Position numbers and translations under genes: made by a program. This document shows positions 18,430 through 26,726 of a stretch of DNA of 28,053 bases, piece by piece. Below the pieces are notes generated by a model. That model worked only from the letters and a program-made list of their open reading frames with translations. It made no database searches and was not told where the DNA came from. The stretch is from Streptomyces roseochromogenus subsp. oscitans DS 12.976. GTDB taxonomy: Bacteria; Actinomycetota; Actinomycetes; Streptomycetales; Streptomycetaceae. The stretch is taken from the NCBI RefSeq assembly GCF_000497445.1, contig NZ_CM002285.1, positions 2,956,833 to 2,984,885 of the forward strand. The letters are read 5' to 3'. Positions within the stretch are counted from its first letter, which is position 1. Each line of letters starts with the position of its first letter.

Positions 18430-19761
18430 TCAGCGGCGATCAAAGAAACGCGAACGAGGGCCAATCGCGGTCGCCCCGTTGACGCCCGAGACTCCGGCGG
18501 TGACAGGGGCCCGTTCCCCGGTCTCGTGAGGGGCCTGACGAGTCCCCTGCGGCGCACCCGCCTCCATGGCCACAGCGGCCTCGGCCACCCGGCGCCGGCG
18601 GCGGTAGCGCGGCGGCACGAACCGCTGCGCCCAGACCGGCACCCGCGGCGTGAAGCGCGGGAGCAGCAGCAGGACGAGCCCGACCGAGCTGAGGAACACC
18701 ACGCCGAGCACGATCCACATCGAGGCCGAGTTGACCGAGTACGCCAGCGCGCCGAAGGCGATCAGGGCCGACCAGAAGTACATGATCAGCACGGCCCGGC
18801 TGTGCGAGTGGCCGATCTCCAGCAGCCGGTGGTGCAGATGCCCGCGGTCCGCGGCGAACGGCGACTGGCCGCGCCAGGTGCGCCGGACGATCGCGAGGAC
18901 CAGGTCCGCGGCCGGCACCGCGATGATCGTCAGCGGCAGCAGCAGCGGGATGTACACCGGCACCGTCTGGTGCACGGCCGCCTTCTCCGAACCCGTGAAC
19001 AGCGCGAGGGCGTCCGGGTCCACCTGGCCCGTGATCGAGATCGCACCCGCCGCCAGCACCAGACCGATCAGCATCGAGCCGGAGTCACCCATGAAGATCC
19101 GCGCGGGATGCATGTTGTGCGGCAGGAAGCCCAGGCACATGCCCATCAGGATCGCCGCGAACAGGGTCGCGGGAGCGGCGGCCTCGATGCCGTACGAGTA
19201 CCAGATCCGGTACGAGTAGAGGAAGAACGCGGCGGCCGCGATGCAGACCATGCCGGCCGCGAGGCCGTCCAGGCCGTCCACGAAGTTCACCGCGTTGATC
19301 GTGATGACGACGAGCGCGACGGTCAGCAGGGTGCCCTGCCACTGGGTCAGTGCCACATTGCCGACGCCGGGGATGGGCAGCCACAGGATCGTCAGACCCT
19401 GCATGACCATGACGCCCGCGGCGATCATCTGGCCGCCCAGCTTGATCAGCGCGTCGATCTCGAATTTGTCGTCCAGGACGCCGATCAGCCAGATCAGGGC
19501 CGCTCCGGAGAGCAGGGCCCGCGGTTCGTTCGACTTCGCGAAGACCTCGTTGAGGTTGGTCAGGTGGGCCGCGACCAGCAGGCCCGCGCACAGCCCGAAG
19601 AACATGGCGATACCGCCGAGGCGCGGAGTGGGCTCCCGGTGCACGTCACGGGCCCGGATCTCCGGCATCGCCCCGGCCACGATCGCGAACTTCCGTACCG
19701 GCCCTGTCAGCAGGTACGTCACCACGGCCGTGACGCAGAGCGTCAGCAGGTATTCACGCAC
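18430..19761 (-). CDS. Undecaprenyl-phosphate sugar-1-phosphate transferase (WecA/TagO family)
   Basis: A 443-residue polytopic membrane enzyme of the MraY/WecA superfamily with about eleven hydrophobic segments. It would transfer GlcNAc-1-phosphate (or a similar sugar phosphate) from UDP-sugar to undecaprenyl phosphate, the first step of teichoic-acid or other wall-polymer synthesis. Conserved active-site motifs are present: RLGGIAMF (47-54), the Asp pair VLDDKF (95-100), NFVDGLDGL (159-167), FMGDSGS (223-229) and the cytoplasmic His motif RGHLHHRL (306-313), which favours WecA/TagO over MraY. I start at GTG 19761 (MREYLLTL), with GGGGA upstream; GTG 19773 is an alternative. The C-terminal 70 residues are Arg/Ala-rich and probably disordered. 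The LCP ligase in this window could act on its products. Confidence 0.93.
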   Translation of the reverse strand: MREYLLTLCVTAVVTYLLTGPVRKFAIVAGAMPEIRARDVHREPTPRLGGIAMFFGLCAGLLVAAHLTNLNEVFAKSNEPRALLSGAALIWLIGVLDDKFEIDALIKLGGQMIAAGVMVMQGLTILWLPIPGVGNVALTQWQGTLLTVALVVITINAVNFVDGLDGLAAGMVCIAAAAFFLYSYRIWYSYGIEAAAPATLFAAILMGMCLGFLPHNMHPARIFMGDSGSMLIGLVLAAGAISITGQVDPDALALFTGSEKAAVHQTVPVYIPLLLPLTIIAVPAADLVLAIVRRTWRGQSPFAADRGHLHHRLLEIGHSHSRAVLIMYFWSALIAFGALAYSVNSASMWIVLGVVFLSSVGLVLLLLPRFTPRVPVWAQRFVPPRYRRRRRVAEAAVAMEAGAPQGTRQAPHETGERAPVTAGVSGVNGATAIGPRSRFFDRR

Positions 19762-19911
19762 GGGCTTCCCCACAGGTCTCGCTGGCCATCACAGCCCACA
19801 CCCTAGCGATGGACGTATATGGATGGGGACTTCCGGGTAGTCACGATGGTTGCACGTGTGGCTGTGAGCCATGGCGCGCATCAGGGTGTACGGGACACCG
19901 CCTACCCCCGT

Positions 19912-21150
19912 TCAGCCTGGATACGGCGGAAAATCGCCTGTGAGCACGCGCACCTCGTCCCGAGCCGCGGCCGGGTCGGTCGCGCCCCGCAGCACGGCCG
20001 CCATCAGCGCCGCGATCCGCAGCATCTCCGGCTCCCCCATGCCCTGCGTGGTCACCGCGGCCGTGCCCAGGCGCAGACCGCGGCCGTCGCCGTGCGGCAG
20101 CACACAGCAGTCCAGAACGATCCCGGCGGCGGCCAGCCGGCCACGGGCGGTGCGGCCGTCCACGCCGAGCGGGGCGGGGTCGGCGGTGATCAGGTGGGTG
20201 TCCGTGCCGCCGGTGGTGACGGCGAGACCCTCGGCGGCCAGCTGACCGGCCAGCATCCGCGCATTGTCGACCACCTGATGGGCGTACAAGCCGAACGCCG
20301 GTGTTGCCGCCTCGCCGAACGCCACGGCCTTCGCGGCGATCGTGTGCATCTGCGCACCGCCCTGGGTGAACGGGAACACCGCCCGGTCGACGCGCTCGGC
20401 CAGTTCGCTCCCGCACAGGATCATCCCGCCGCGCGGCCCGCGCAGCACCTTGTGGGTGGTCGCGCACACGATGTCGGCGTACGGCACCGGGTTCGGCGCC
20501 ACGCCGCCGGCGACCAGCCCGATCGGATGCGCGGCGTCGGCGATCAGATAGGCGCCGACCTCGTCGGCGACCTCGCGGAAGAAGGCGTAGTCGAAGTGGC
20601 GGGGGTAGGCGATGGAGCCGCACACGATCGCCTTCGGCCGGTGGTTGCGGGCGAGGTGGCGGACCTGGTCGTGATCGATGAGCCCGGTCTCCGCGTCCAC
20701 GCCGTACCCCACGAAGTCGAACCAGCGGCCGGAGAAGTTCGCGGGCGAGCCGTGGGTGAGGTGGCCGCCGTAGTGCAGGCCGAGGGCGAGGACGGTGTCG
20801 CCGGGGCGCAGCAGCGCGGCGTAGGCGGCCAGGACGGCCGAAGAGCCTGAGTGGGCCTGGACGTTGGCGTGTTCGGCACCGAAGAGGGCCTTGGCCCGGT
20901 CGACGGCGAGCCGCTCGGCGACGTCGACGAGTTCGCAGCCGCCGTGGTGCCGGGCACCGGGGTAGCCCTCGGCGTACTTGTTGGCGAGCGGCGAGCCCAG
21001 CGCTTCCAGCACCGCGCGCGAGGTGAAGTTCTCGGCGGCGATCAGCTGCAGCGAGGTCGACTGCCGGCGCAGTTCGCCGAGCAGGATCTCGGCCAGCTCG
21101 GGGTCCTGGTGCCGCAGGACGTCGGTCTTGAGGGTAGGGGTGACCGACAT
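19912..21150 (-). CDS. Serine hydroxymethyltransferase family protein (divergent)
   Basis: A 412-residue PLP enzyme of fold type I, with full GlyA-like layout. The Schiff-base Lys is K234 in TTHKVLRGPRGG. Also present are NKYAEGYPG (57-65), GGHLTHGSPANFSG (128-141), QMHTIAAKAVAF and the substrate Arg in GLRLGTAAVTTQG (R360). It differs from canonical SHMT at several active-site places: RYYGG is RHHGG (68-69), IASEN is IAAEN, HSGAQAN is HSGSSAV, and the PxDPxxPFxTSGIR segment is shortened to LPHGDGRGLR. It may therefore be a housekeeping-like paralogue or act on another substrate. The ATG at 21150 has GGGAG 6 bases upstream. It lies downstream of the phosphatase-like gene after about 227 bases. 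Confidence 0.9.
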   Translation of the reverse strand: MSVTPTLKTDVLRHQDPELAEILLGELRRQSTSLQLIAAENFTSRAVLEALGSPLANKYAEGYPGARHHGGCELVDVAERLAVDRAKALFGAEHANVQAHSGSSAVLAAYAALLRPGDTVLALGLHYGGHLTHGSPANFSGRWFDFVGYGVDAETGLIDHDQVRHLARNHRPKAIVCGSIAYPRHFDYAFFREVADEVGAYLIADAAHPIGLVAGGVAPNPVPYADIVCATTHKVLRGPRGGMILCGSELAERVDRAVFPFTQGGAQMHTIAAKAVAFGEAATPAFGLYAHQVVDNARMLAGQLAAEGLAVTTGGTDTHLITADPAPLGVDGRTARGRLAAAGIVLDCCVLPHGDGRGLRLGTAAVTTQGMGEPEMLRIAALMAAVLRGATDPAAARDEVRVLTGDFPPYPG

Positions 21151-21284
21151 GGCGGGCTCCCGGGCGGTCGACGGTGACGTACGTCCAATGTAGGCCGGGG
21201 ATGTGTGGGGCGCCCGGTAATGAAGCCGCGCGAGAGCTCGGGAGTTCTGCGGGGACGGCGGCTGCGGGTGCGTCGTGGTGTGTC

Positions 21285-21322
21285 GCTCCCCACTCTCGAC
21301 CGCGCTTGAGCGGGGGACCCCG
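21285..21322. repeat. Dispersed palindromic element, copy C
   Basis: The element begins GCTCCCCACTCTCGA and ends GAGCGGGGGACCCCG. It can pair CTCGA with TTGAG and CCCC with GGGG. It lies in the gap between the phosphatase-like gene and the SHMT-like gene. Its flanks match copies A (3681-3721) and B (9650-9681). Confidence 0.55.
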
Positions 21323-21377
21323 TCGCGGCGGAGCCGCACCTTGAACATCGCGCCGCGCCCCTGGATGCGCGTCGGCG

Positions 21378-22055
21378 TCACGTCCGCGCCGGGACTCCCG
21401 TCAGCGCCGTCACCACGGGATCCAGCGCCTCTCGTATCTCGTCGCCGATGGACCGGAAGAAGGTGATCGGCGCGCCGTACGGGTCGTAGACCTCGTCCGC
21501 CTCCGCGGTCGGGGCGAGAAGCCAGCCGCGCAGGGCCGCCGCCGCGCGGACCAGGGCGCGGGCCCGCAGGACCACGCCGTCGTCCAGGGGCGGCAGCGTG
21601 GCCGGGTCTATGGCGCGGACCAGGCGGGTGAACTCCTTCAGGGTGAAGGTGCGCAGACCCGCCGAATGGCCCATGGAGATGACCTGGGCGCGGTGGTCGC
21701 GGGTCGCGGTGAGGACCAGGTCGGCCCTGATGACGTGCTCGTCCAGCAGCTCCCTGCCGACGAATCCGGAGGCGTCCGCGCCGAACTCGACCAGCACGGT
21801 CTCCGCGTTGGCCTCCATCGGCGCGCCCTCGTGGCCCCAGGTGCCCGCGCTCTCCACGATCAGCCCGCCGCCGAGCACGCCGAGCCGCTCTGTCACGAAA
21901 TGGCGGGTCAGCCGCTCGGTGATGGGCGAGCGGCACACATTGCCGGTGCTGACGTGGAGGATGCGGAAGGTGTCACGCGGAAAGCCGAACGTCGTCGTCT
22001 CCTCCGCGAGATGCTCCCCGATACCTATGCCACGCCCCGCTTCAGGGGCCGTCAA
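21378..22055 (-). CDS. Low-molecular-weight protein-tyrosine-phosphatase-like protein, nucleophile Cys replaced by Ser
   Basis: A 225-residue protein of the LMW-PTP/Wzb superfamily. The phosphate-loop C-x5-R-S motif is recognisable as STGNVCRSP (residues 36-44), but the first position, which supplies the nucleophilic Cys, is Ser36; Cys41, Arg42 and Ser43 are kept. The downstream acid loop DPY (191-193) is also kept. As read, it should lack normal phosphatase chemistry and may bind phospho-ligands or act differently. It starts at TTG 22055, overlapping the TGA of the upstream Sua5-type gene (TTGA), with GAGG 7 bases before it, so it is translationally coupled. It has about 25 extra N-terminal residues and an insertion around 145-185 compared with small LMW-PTPs. 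Confidence 0.88.
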   Translation of the reverse strand: MTAPEAGRGIGIGEHLAEETTTFGFPRDTFRILHVSTGNVCRSPITERLTRHFVTERLGVLGGGLIVESAGTWGHEGAPMEANAETVLVEFGADASGFVGRELLDEHVIRADLVLTATRDHRAQVISMGHSAGLRTFTLKEFTRLVRAIDPATLPPLDDGVVLRARALVRAAAALRGWLLAPTAEADEVYDPYGAPITFFRSIGDEIREALDPVVTALTGVPART

Positions 22056-22699
22056 TTCGCCACCTCGAGGTCGGGTACGACCTTGCGCAGCTCCTCCGGC
22101 GAGATCGCGCCCTCGCGCAGCAGCACCGGCACCCGGCCGGTGACGTCGACGATGGACGACGGGACGTTGCCGGGGGTCGGGCCGCCGTCGAGGTAGACGG
22201 AGACGGAGTCGCCCAGCATCTCCTGCGCGGCGTCGCAGTCCTCCGGCGCCGGGTGGCCGGTGAGGTTGGCGGAGGAGACGGCCATAGGGCCGACCTCGGT
22301 GAGCAGCTCGAGCGCGACCGGGTGCAGGGGCATACGGACGGCCACCGTGCCGCGGGTGTCGCCGAGGTCCCACTGCAGGGACGGCTGGTGCTTGGCGACC
22401 AGCGTGAGGGCGCCCGGCCAGAAGGCGTCGACCAGCTCCCAGGCCAGCTCGGAGAAGTCCGTGACGAGGCCGTGCAGGGTGTTCGGGGAGCCGATGAGGA
22501 CAGGGGTGGGCATAGTGCGGCCCCGGCCCTTGGCGGCGAGCAGGTCGGCGACGGCCTCGGAGGAGAACGCGTCGGCGCCGATGCCGTACACCGTGTCGGT
22601 CGGGAGCACCACCAGCTCGCCCCGGCGGACCGCGGACGCGGCCTCGCGCAGACCCGTCGCGCGGTCGGTCGCGTCGTTGGTGTCGTATCGCCGTGCCAT
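22052..22699 (-). CDS. L-threonylcarbamoyladenylate synthase (Sua5/TsaC family)
   Basis: A 215-residue YrdC-domain enzyme that makes threonylcarbamoyl-AMP from threonine, bicarbonate and ATP for the t6A37 modification of ANN-decoding tRNAs. The signature at the N-terminus, VVLPTDTVYGIGADAF (30-45), is followed by KGRGRTMPTPVLIG, the second motif TRGTVAVRMPLHP and SSANLTGHPAP. The short length means it is TsaC-like with a small C-terminal part (PSSIVDVTGRVPVLLREGAIS) but without the full Sua5 domain. It follows prmC by about 61 bases and overlaps the phosphatase-like gene. This prfA-prmC-tsaC order is widespread in Gram-positive bacteria. Confidence 0.95.
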   Translation of the reverse strand: MARRYDTNDATDRATGLREAASAVRRGELVVLPTDTVYGIGADAFSSEAVADLLAAKGRGRTMPTPVLIGSPNTLHGLVTDFSELAWELVDAFWPGALTLVAKHQPSLQWDLGDTRGTVAVRMPLHPVALELLTEVGPMAVSSANLTGHPAPEDCDAAQEMLGDSVSVYLDGGPTPGNVPSSIVDVTGRVPVLLREGAISPEELRKVVPDLEVAN

Positions 22700-22760
22700 C
22701 TCTAACGGGCCTCCTCGTACACGTAATGCTGGACTTCGGAAAACACTGCCTGGGGGGTGC

Positions 22761-23606
22761 TCACGGCAGCGCTCTGCGGGCGGTCGCGAACCGGGGGCGG
22801 TTGTTGAGGTCGGGGTGGTCGGCCGCGTCGGCCCAGCCCCGCTCCTCGGTGAAGATCCAGGGGACCTGGCCGCCCTGGGTGTCGGCGTGCTCGATCACGA
22901 CGACGCCGCCGGGGCGCAGCAGCCGGTGCGCGGTGCGTTCCAGTCCGCGGATGAGGTCGAGGCCGTCCTCGCCGGAGAACAGGGCCAGCTCGGGGTCGTA
23001 GTCGCGGGCCTCGGGGGCGACGTACTCCCACTCGGTCAGCGGGATGTACGGCGGGTTGGAGATGACCAGGTCGACCTGGCCGTCAAGGTCGGGGAAGGCG
23101 GTGAGGGCGTCACCCTGGCGCAGGTCGACCCTGGAGCCCGCCACGTTCTTGCGCGTCCACACCAGGGCGTCCTCGGACAGCTCCACGGCGTGCACACGCG
23201 AGCGCGGGACCTCCTGGGCAAGGGCGAGCGCGATGGCGCCGGTGCCGGTGCACAGGTCGACGATGCACGGCTCGACGACGTCCATGGCCCGTACGGCGTC
23301 TATGGCCCAGCCGACCACGGACTCCGTCTCCGGCCGGGGCACGAAGACGCCCGGCCCGACCTGCAGCTCCAGATACCGGAAGTAGGCCCGGCCGGTGATG
23401 TGCTGCAGCGGCTCGCGCTGTTCACGCCGGGCGATGACCTCCCAGTACCGGGCGTCGAAGTCCGAGTCCTTCACGGAGTGCAGTTCGCCGCGCTTCACGC
23501 CGTGCACGAACGCGGCGAGCTCCTCCGCGTCGTTGCGCGGCGAGGGCACGCCGGCGTCGGCCAGCCGCTGGGTGGCCTGGGCCACCTCCGCGAGCAGCAG
23601 GTTCAC
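22761..23606 (-). CDS. prmC: Release factor glutamine methyltransferase
   Basis: A 281-residue SAM-dependent methyltransferase (HemK/PrmC). It methylates the Gln of the GGQ motif of release factors, here presumably that of the adjacent RF1. An N-terminal helical recognition domain (about 1-75) ends in [13 protein letters not shown]. The SAM-binding motif [11 protein letters not shown] is at 117-127 and the catalytic substrate-amide motif NPPY at 184-187. The start is GTG 23606 with GGAGG 6 bases upstream. It follows prfA by about 32 bases, so the two are co-transcribed. Confidence 0.96.
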   Translation of the reverse strand: MNLLLAEVAQATQRLADAGVPSPRNDAEELAAFVHGVKRGELHSVKDSDFDARYWEVIARREQREPLQHITGRAYFRYLELQVGPGVFVPRPETESVVGWAIDAVRAMDVVEPCIVDLCTGTGAIALALAQEVPRSRVHAVELSEDALVWTRKNVAGSRVDLRQGDALTAFPDLDGQVDLVISNPPYIPLTEWEYVAPEARDYDPELALFSGEDGLDLIRGLERTAHRLLRPGGVVVIEHADTQGGQVPWIFTEERGWADAADHPDLNNRPRFATARRALP

Positions 23607-23638
23607 GCAAGTCCTCCGTGTGGTACTCGTACGTGCCT

Positions 23639-24715
<1,077 letters not shown>

Positions 24716-24757
24716 CTTGGGCTCCTGATACTGCGGGTGAAGGGCTGGCGGGCGACC

Positions 24758-24809
24758 AAAAACGCCGGTCCCGGGCACACCCTCACGAGGGTGCGGCCGT
24801 GGACCGGCG
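24758..24809 (-). terminator. rpmE intrinsic terminator
   Basis: CGCCGGTCC (24763-24771) pairs perfectly with GGACCGGCG (24801-24809), with an inner CACCCT/AGGGTG hairpin. On the minus strand the stem is immediately followed by five T residues (24762-24758). It lies just past the rpmE stop, so it should limit read-through into prfA. Confidence 0.85.
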
Positions 24810-24821
24810 AAATGGGGCTCG

Positions 24822-25046
24822 CTACTTCTTGGAGCCGGCGGCAGCCTTGCCGAAGCGGGCCTCGAAGCGGGCCACACGGCCACCGGTGTCGAGGATCTTC
24901 TGCTTGCCCGTGTAGAACGGGTGGCACTCGGAGCAGACCTCGGCCCGGATGGTGCCGGACTCGATGGTGCTACGGGTGGTGAACGACGCGCCGCAGGTGC
25001 AGCTGACCTGCGTCTCGACGTACGCGGGGTGGATGTCGCGCTTCAA
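24822..25046 (-). CDS. rpmE: 50S ribosomal protein L31 (zinc-binding form)
   Basis: A 74-residue ribosomal protein beginning [19 protein letters not shown]. Cys16, Cys18, Cys38 and Cys41 form the zinc-binding set of the C+ type of L31; the C-minus paralogue made under zinc starvation lacks them. The motif [14 protein letters not shown] is diagnostic. It starts at TTG 25046 with AGGAG 5 bases upstream, and no ATG in the frame would give the family N-terminus. A sigma-R-type promoter lies about 100 bases upstream, and an intrinsic terminator follows the stop, so it is largely monocistronic. Confidence 0.96.
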   Translation of the reverse strand: MKRDIHPAYVETQVSCTCGASFTTRSTIESGTIRAEVCSECHPFYTGKQKILDTGGRVARFEARFGKAAAGSKK

Positions 25047-25150
25047 GGTGTCTCCTAGGTTTCGGGAGGGCGCCGGGTCGCCGCCGCGGGGTGCGGGAGC
25101 GTGAACCGGAGCCGACGTACCAGTCTGCCAGGACTGGGGCCATCCACCCA

Positions 25151-25176
25151 AACCGGGGGTGCGGATGTTCTATTCC
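25151..25176 (-). promoter_or_regulatory. Sigma-R-type promoter of rpmE
   Basis: On the minus strand GGAAT (25176-25172) is followed after exactly 18 bases by GTT (25153-25151), an exact match to the sigma-R consensus GGAAT-N18-GTT for the thiol-oxidative-stress sigma factor. The rpmE gene is a known sigma-R target in S. coelicolor. The leader to the TTG start would be about 95-100 bases. Confidence 0.8.
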
Positions 25177-25216
25177 TGCGGGTGAGCGAATGGTCTGGGT
25201 GGCCTGGATGGTCGCC

Positions 25217-26350
25217 TTAACTACTCACCACGCCCTTGGCTTCACCTATGGCCGTGCCTTCGGTCGCCGTCTTCGGAATCGGCTGGTCGTTCTTCAGCGC
25301 GTCCCAGACAAGCTGGGCCTTCGTCTTCTCCAGAAGGACCCGGTTGGGGTTGGCCGGGTCGTACTGGACCGGCATGGTGACCATGGTCATGTGCTTGGCG
25401 CTGATGCCCTTGAGGCCGTCCGAGAAGTCGATCAGGGAGTTGACCGAGCCGAGGTCGGAGTCGGTGGTGACGGTCTTGGTGGCGGTGTCGGCGAGGTCGT
25501 ACAGCTTCTTGGGGTTGCTGAAGACGCCTACGTTCTTGACCTGGTTGAGCAGTGCCTTGACGAAGGCCTGCTGGAGCTGGATGCGGCCCAGGTCGGAGCC
25601 GTCGCCGACGCCGTGCCGGGTGCGGACCAGGCCGAGGGCCTGCCGGCCGTTGAGCGTGTGGGTGCCGGCCTGGAGGGTCAGGTGGCTGTTCGGGTCGTCG
25701 ATGTTCCTGGTCGTCGTGACCGGGACGCCGCCGAGGTCGTCTATGAGCTTCTGGAAGCCCGAGAAGTCGACCTCCAGGTAGTGGTCCATGCGGATACCGG
25801 TGATCGACTCGACGGTCTTCACCGCGCAGGCCGCGCCGCCGGTGCCGTAGGACTCGTTGAACATCGCGCCGGACACGGCGGGGTGGACGGTGCCCTTGGT
25901 GTCGGTGCAGGCCGGGCGGTCGATCAGGGTGTCCCGCGGAATGGAGACCACGCTGGCCTTCTTGTGGCCCTCGTAGACATGGACGATCATCGCCGTGTCG
26001 GAGCGGGCGCTGCCGTCGTCGACGCCGCCGCCGAGCTTCTTGTTGGAGCCGGAGCGGCTGTCCGAGCCGAGGACCAGGATGTTCTCGGAGCCGTTGTCGA
26101 TCTTCCTGGGCCGGTCGTTGCCGAGGGCCTGGTCGATGTCGACGCTCTTGAGGTTGCCGTTGAGCTTGAAGTACACGTACCCGACGCCCGCACCGCCCAG
26201 TACGACGACACCGGCGACCGTCCAGGCCGCGACGCGCAGGGCCTTGCGGCTCTTGCTGCGGGCCTTGCGGCGGCGGCCCTTGCCACCCTTGCGGGGACCG
26301 GTCTCGCCCGGCTCGGATATGACGGTCTCCGGCGTGGTCTCGGCGGACAC
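25217..26350 (-). CDS. LCP (LytR-CpsA-Psr) family wall-polymer ligase
   Basis: A 377-residue type II membrane protein. A basic cytoplasmic N-terminus (KGGKGRRRKARSKSRKAL, residues 21-38) precedes one transmembrane helix (about 40-62), and the extracellular LCP domain follows. Family residues are visible: NILVLGSDSRSG, the Asp/Arg segment SARSDTAMIVHV, VVSIPRDTLID and the later GRQALGLVRTRHG. LCP enzymes attach undecaprenyl-pyrophosphate-linked polymers such as teichoic acids to peptidoglycan at the outer face of the membrane. The start is GTG 26350 with AGGAG 5 bases upstream. The WecA/TagO-type transferase at 18430-19761 could begin the polymers that this enzyme attaches. Confidence 0.94.
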   Translation of the reverse strand: MSAETTPETVISEPGETGPRKGGKGRRRKARSKSRKALRVAAWTVAGVVVLGGAGVGYVYFKLNGNLKSVDIDQALGNDRPRKIDNGSENILVLGSDSRSGSNKKLGGGVDDGSARSDTAMIVHVYEGHKKASVVSIPRDTLIDRPACTDTKGTVHPAVSGAMFNESYGTGGAACAVKTVESITGIRMDHYLEVDFSGFQKLIDDLGGVPVTTTRNIDDPNSHLTLQAGTHTLNGRQALGLVRTRHGVGDGSDLGRIQLQQAFVKALLNQVKNVGVFSNPKKLYDLADTATKTVTTDSDLGSVNSLIDFSDGLKGISAKHMTMVTMPVQYDPANPNRVLLEKTKAQLVWDALKNDQPIPKTATEGTAIGEAKGVVSS

Positions 26351-26726
26351 ATCGCTCCTAGGTCTCGCGGTCGGTTACCCCCTGCTTTCAGGGTCAGGCG
26401 CGGTCAGTACCGCTCCATCGTCGCTCCGCATGGTCAGACGGAGAAACTCGGGACAGAGTTGCACAACGCAGCGTGCCCACCGCGTACGGCGACGGGCACG
26501 CTGTGTAGTCGTACAGAACGGGGGCACCCCGCTCACCTGCGGTTTCAGCCCCAGATGTCGTACGCGAGGAATCCGGTACCCGCGGAGATCCTTGTGGCAA
26601 AAATCTCGCTTATGGCCTGTTACTGCGGCAAAAGGCCGCCCTTCGTCACCTTTGACGGAGGGCGGCCTCAACACGCTGGAGGCGCGACCGGAGCACCGAA
26701 GTTCTTCGGCTCTCCCAGCGGAGCGA
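26351..26726. other. Gap between LCP gene and rho, with hairpins
   Basis: About 375 bases with no convincing gene. From the rho side it holds a small hairpin CCGAAG-TT-CTTCGG (26696-26709), the rho terminator (26629-26668) and then the presumed LCP promoter region. A further stem, CAGCGTGCCC (26469-26478) with GGGCACGCTG (26494-26503), perfect over 10 bp with a 15-base loop, lies about 120 bases upstream of the LCP start, where it could be in the mRNA leader or act as a second terminator. Confidence 0.55.
26629..26668 (-). terminator. rho intrinsic terminator
   Basis: The arms at 26633-26648 and 26653-26668 form a 16-bp stem with a single G-T wobble and a CCTT loop on the plus strand. On the minus strand it ends in TTTT (26633-26630), a classical factor-independent terminator about 60 bases beyond the rho stop codon. 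Confidence 0.85.

Noticed and set aside
18340..19806. A long plus-strand open frame opposite the WecA-like gene
   Set aside because: The His/Gln/Arg/Asp-rich product has no domain and mirrors a clear membrane enzyme.
19912..21936. N-terminally extended SHMT frame of 674 codons
   Set aside because: The upstream 262 codons are an out-of-frame shadow of the phosphatase-like gene and of repeat copy C; the ATG at 21150 has a proper ribosome-binding site.
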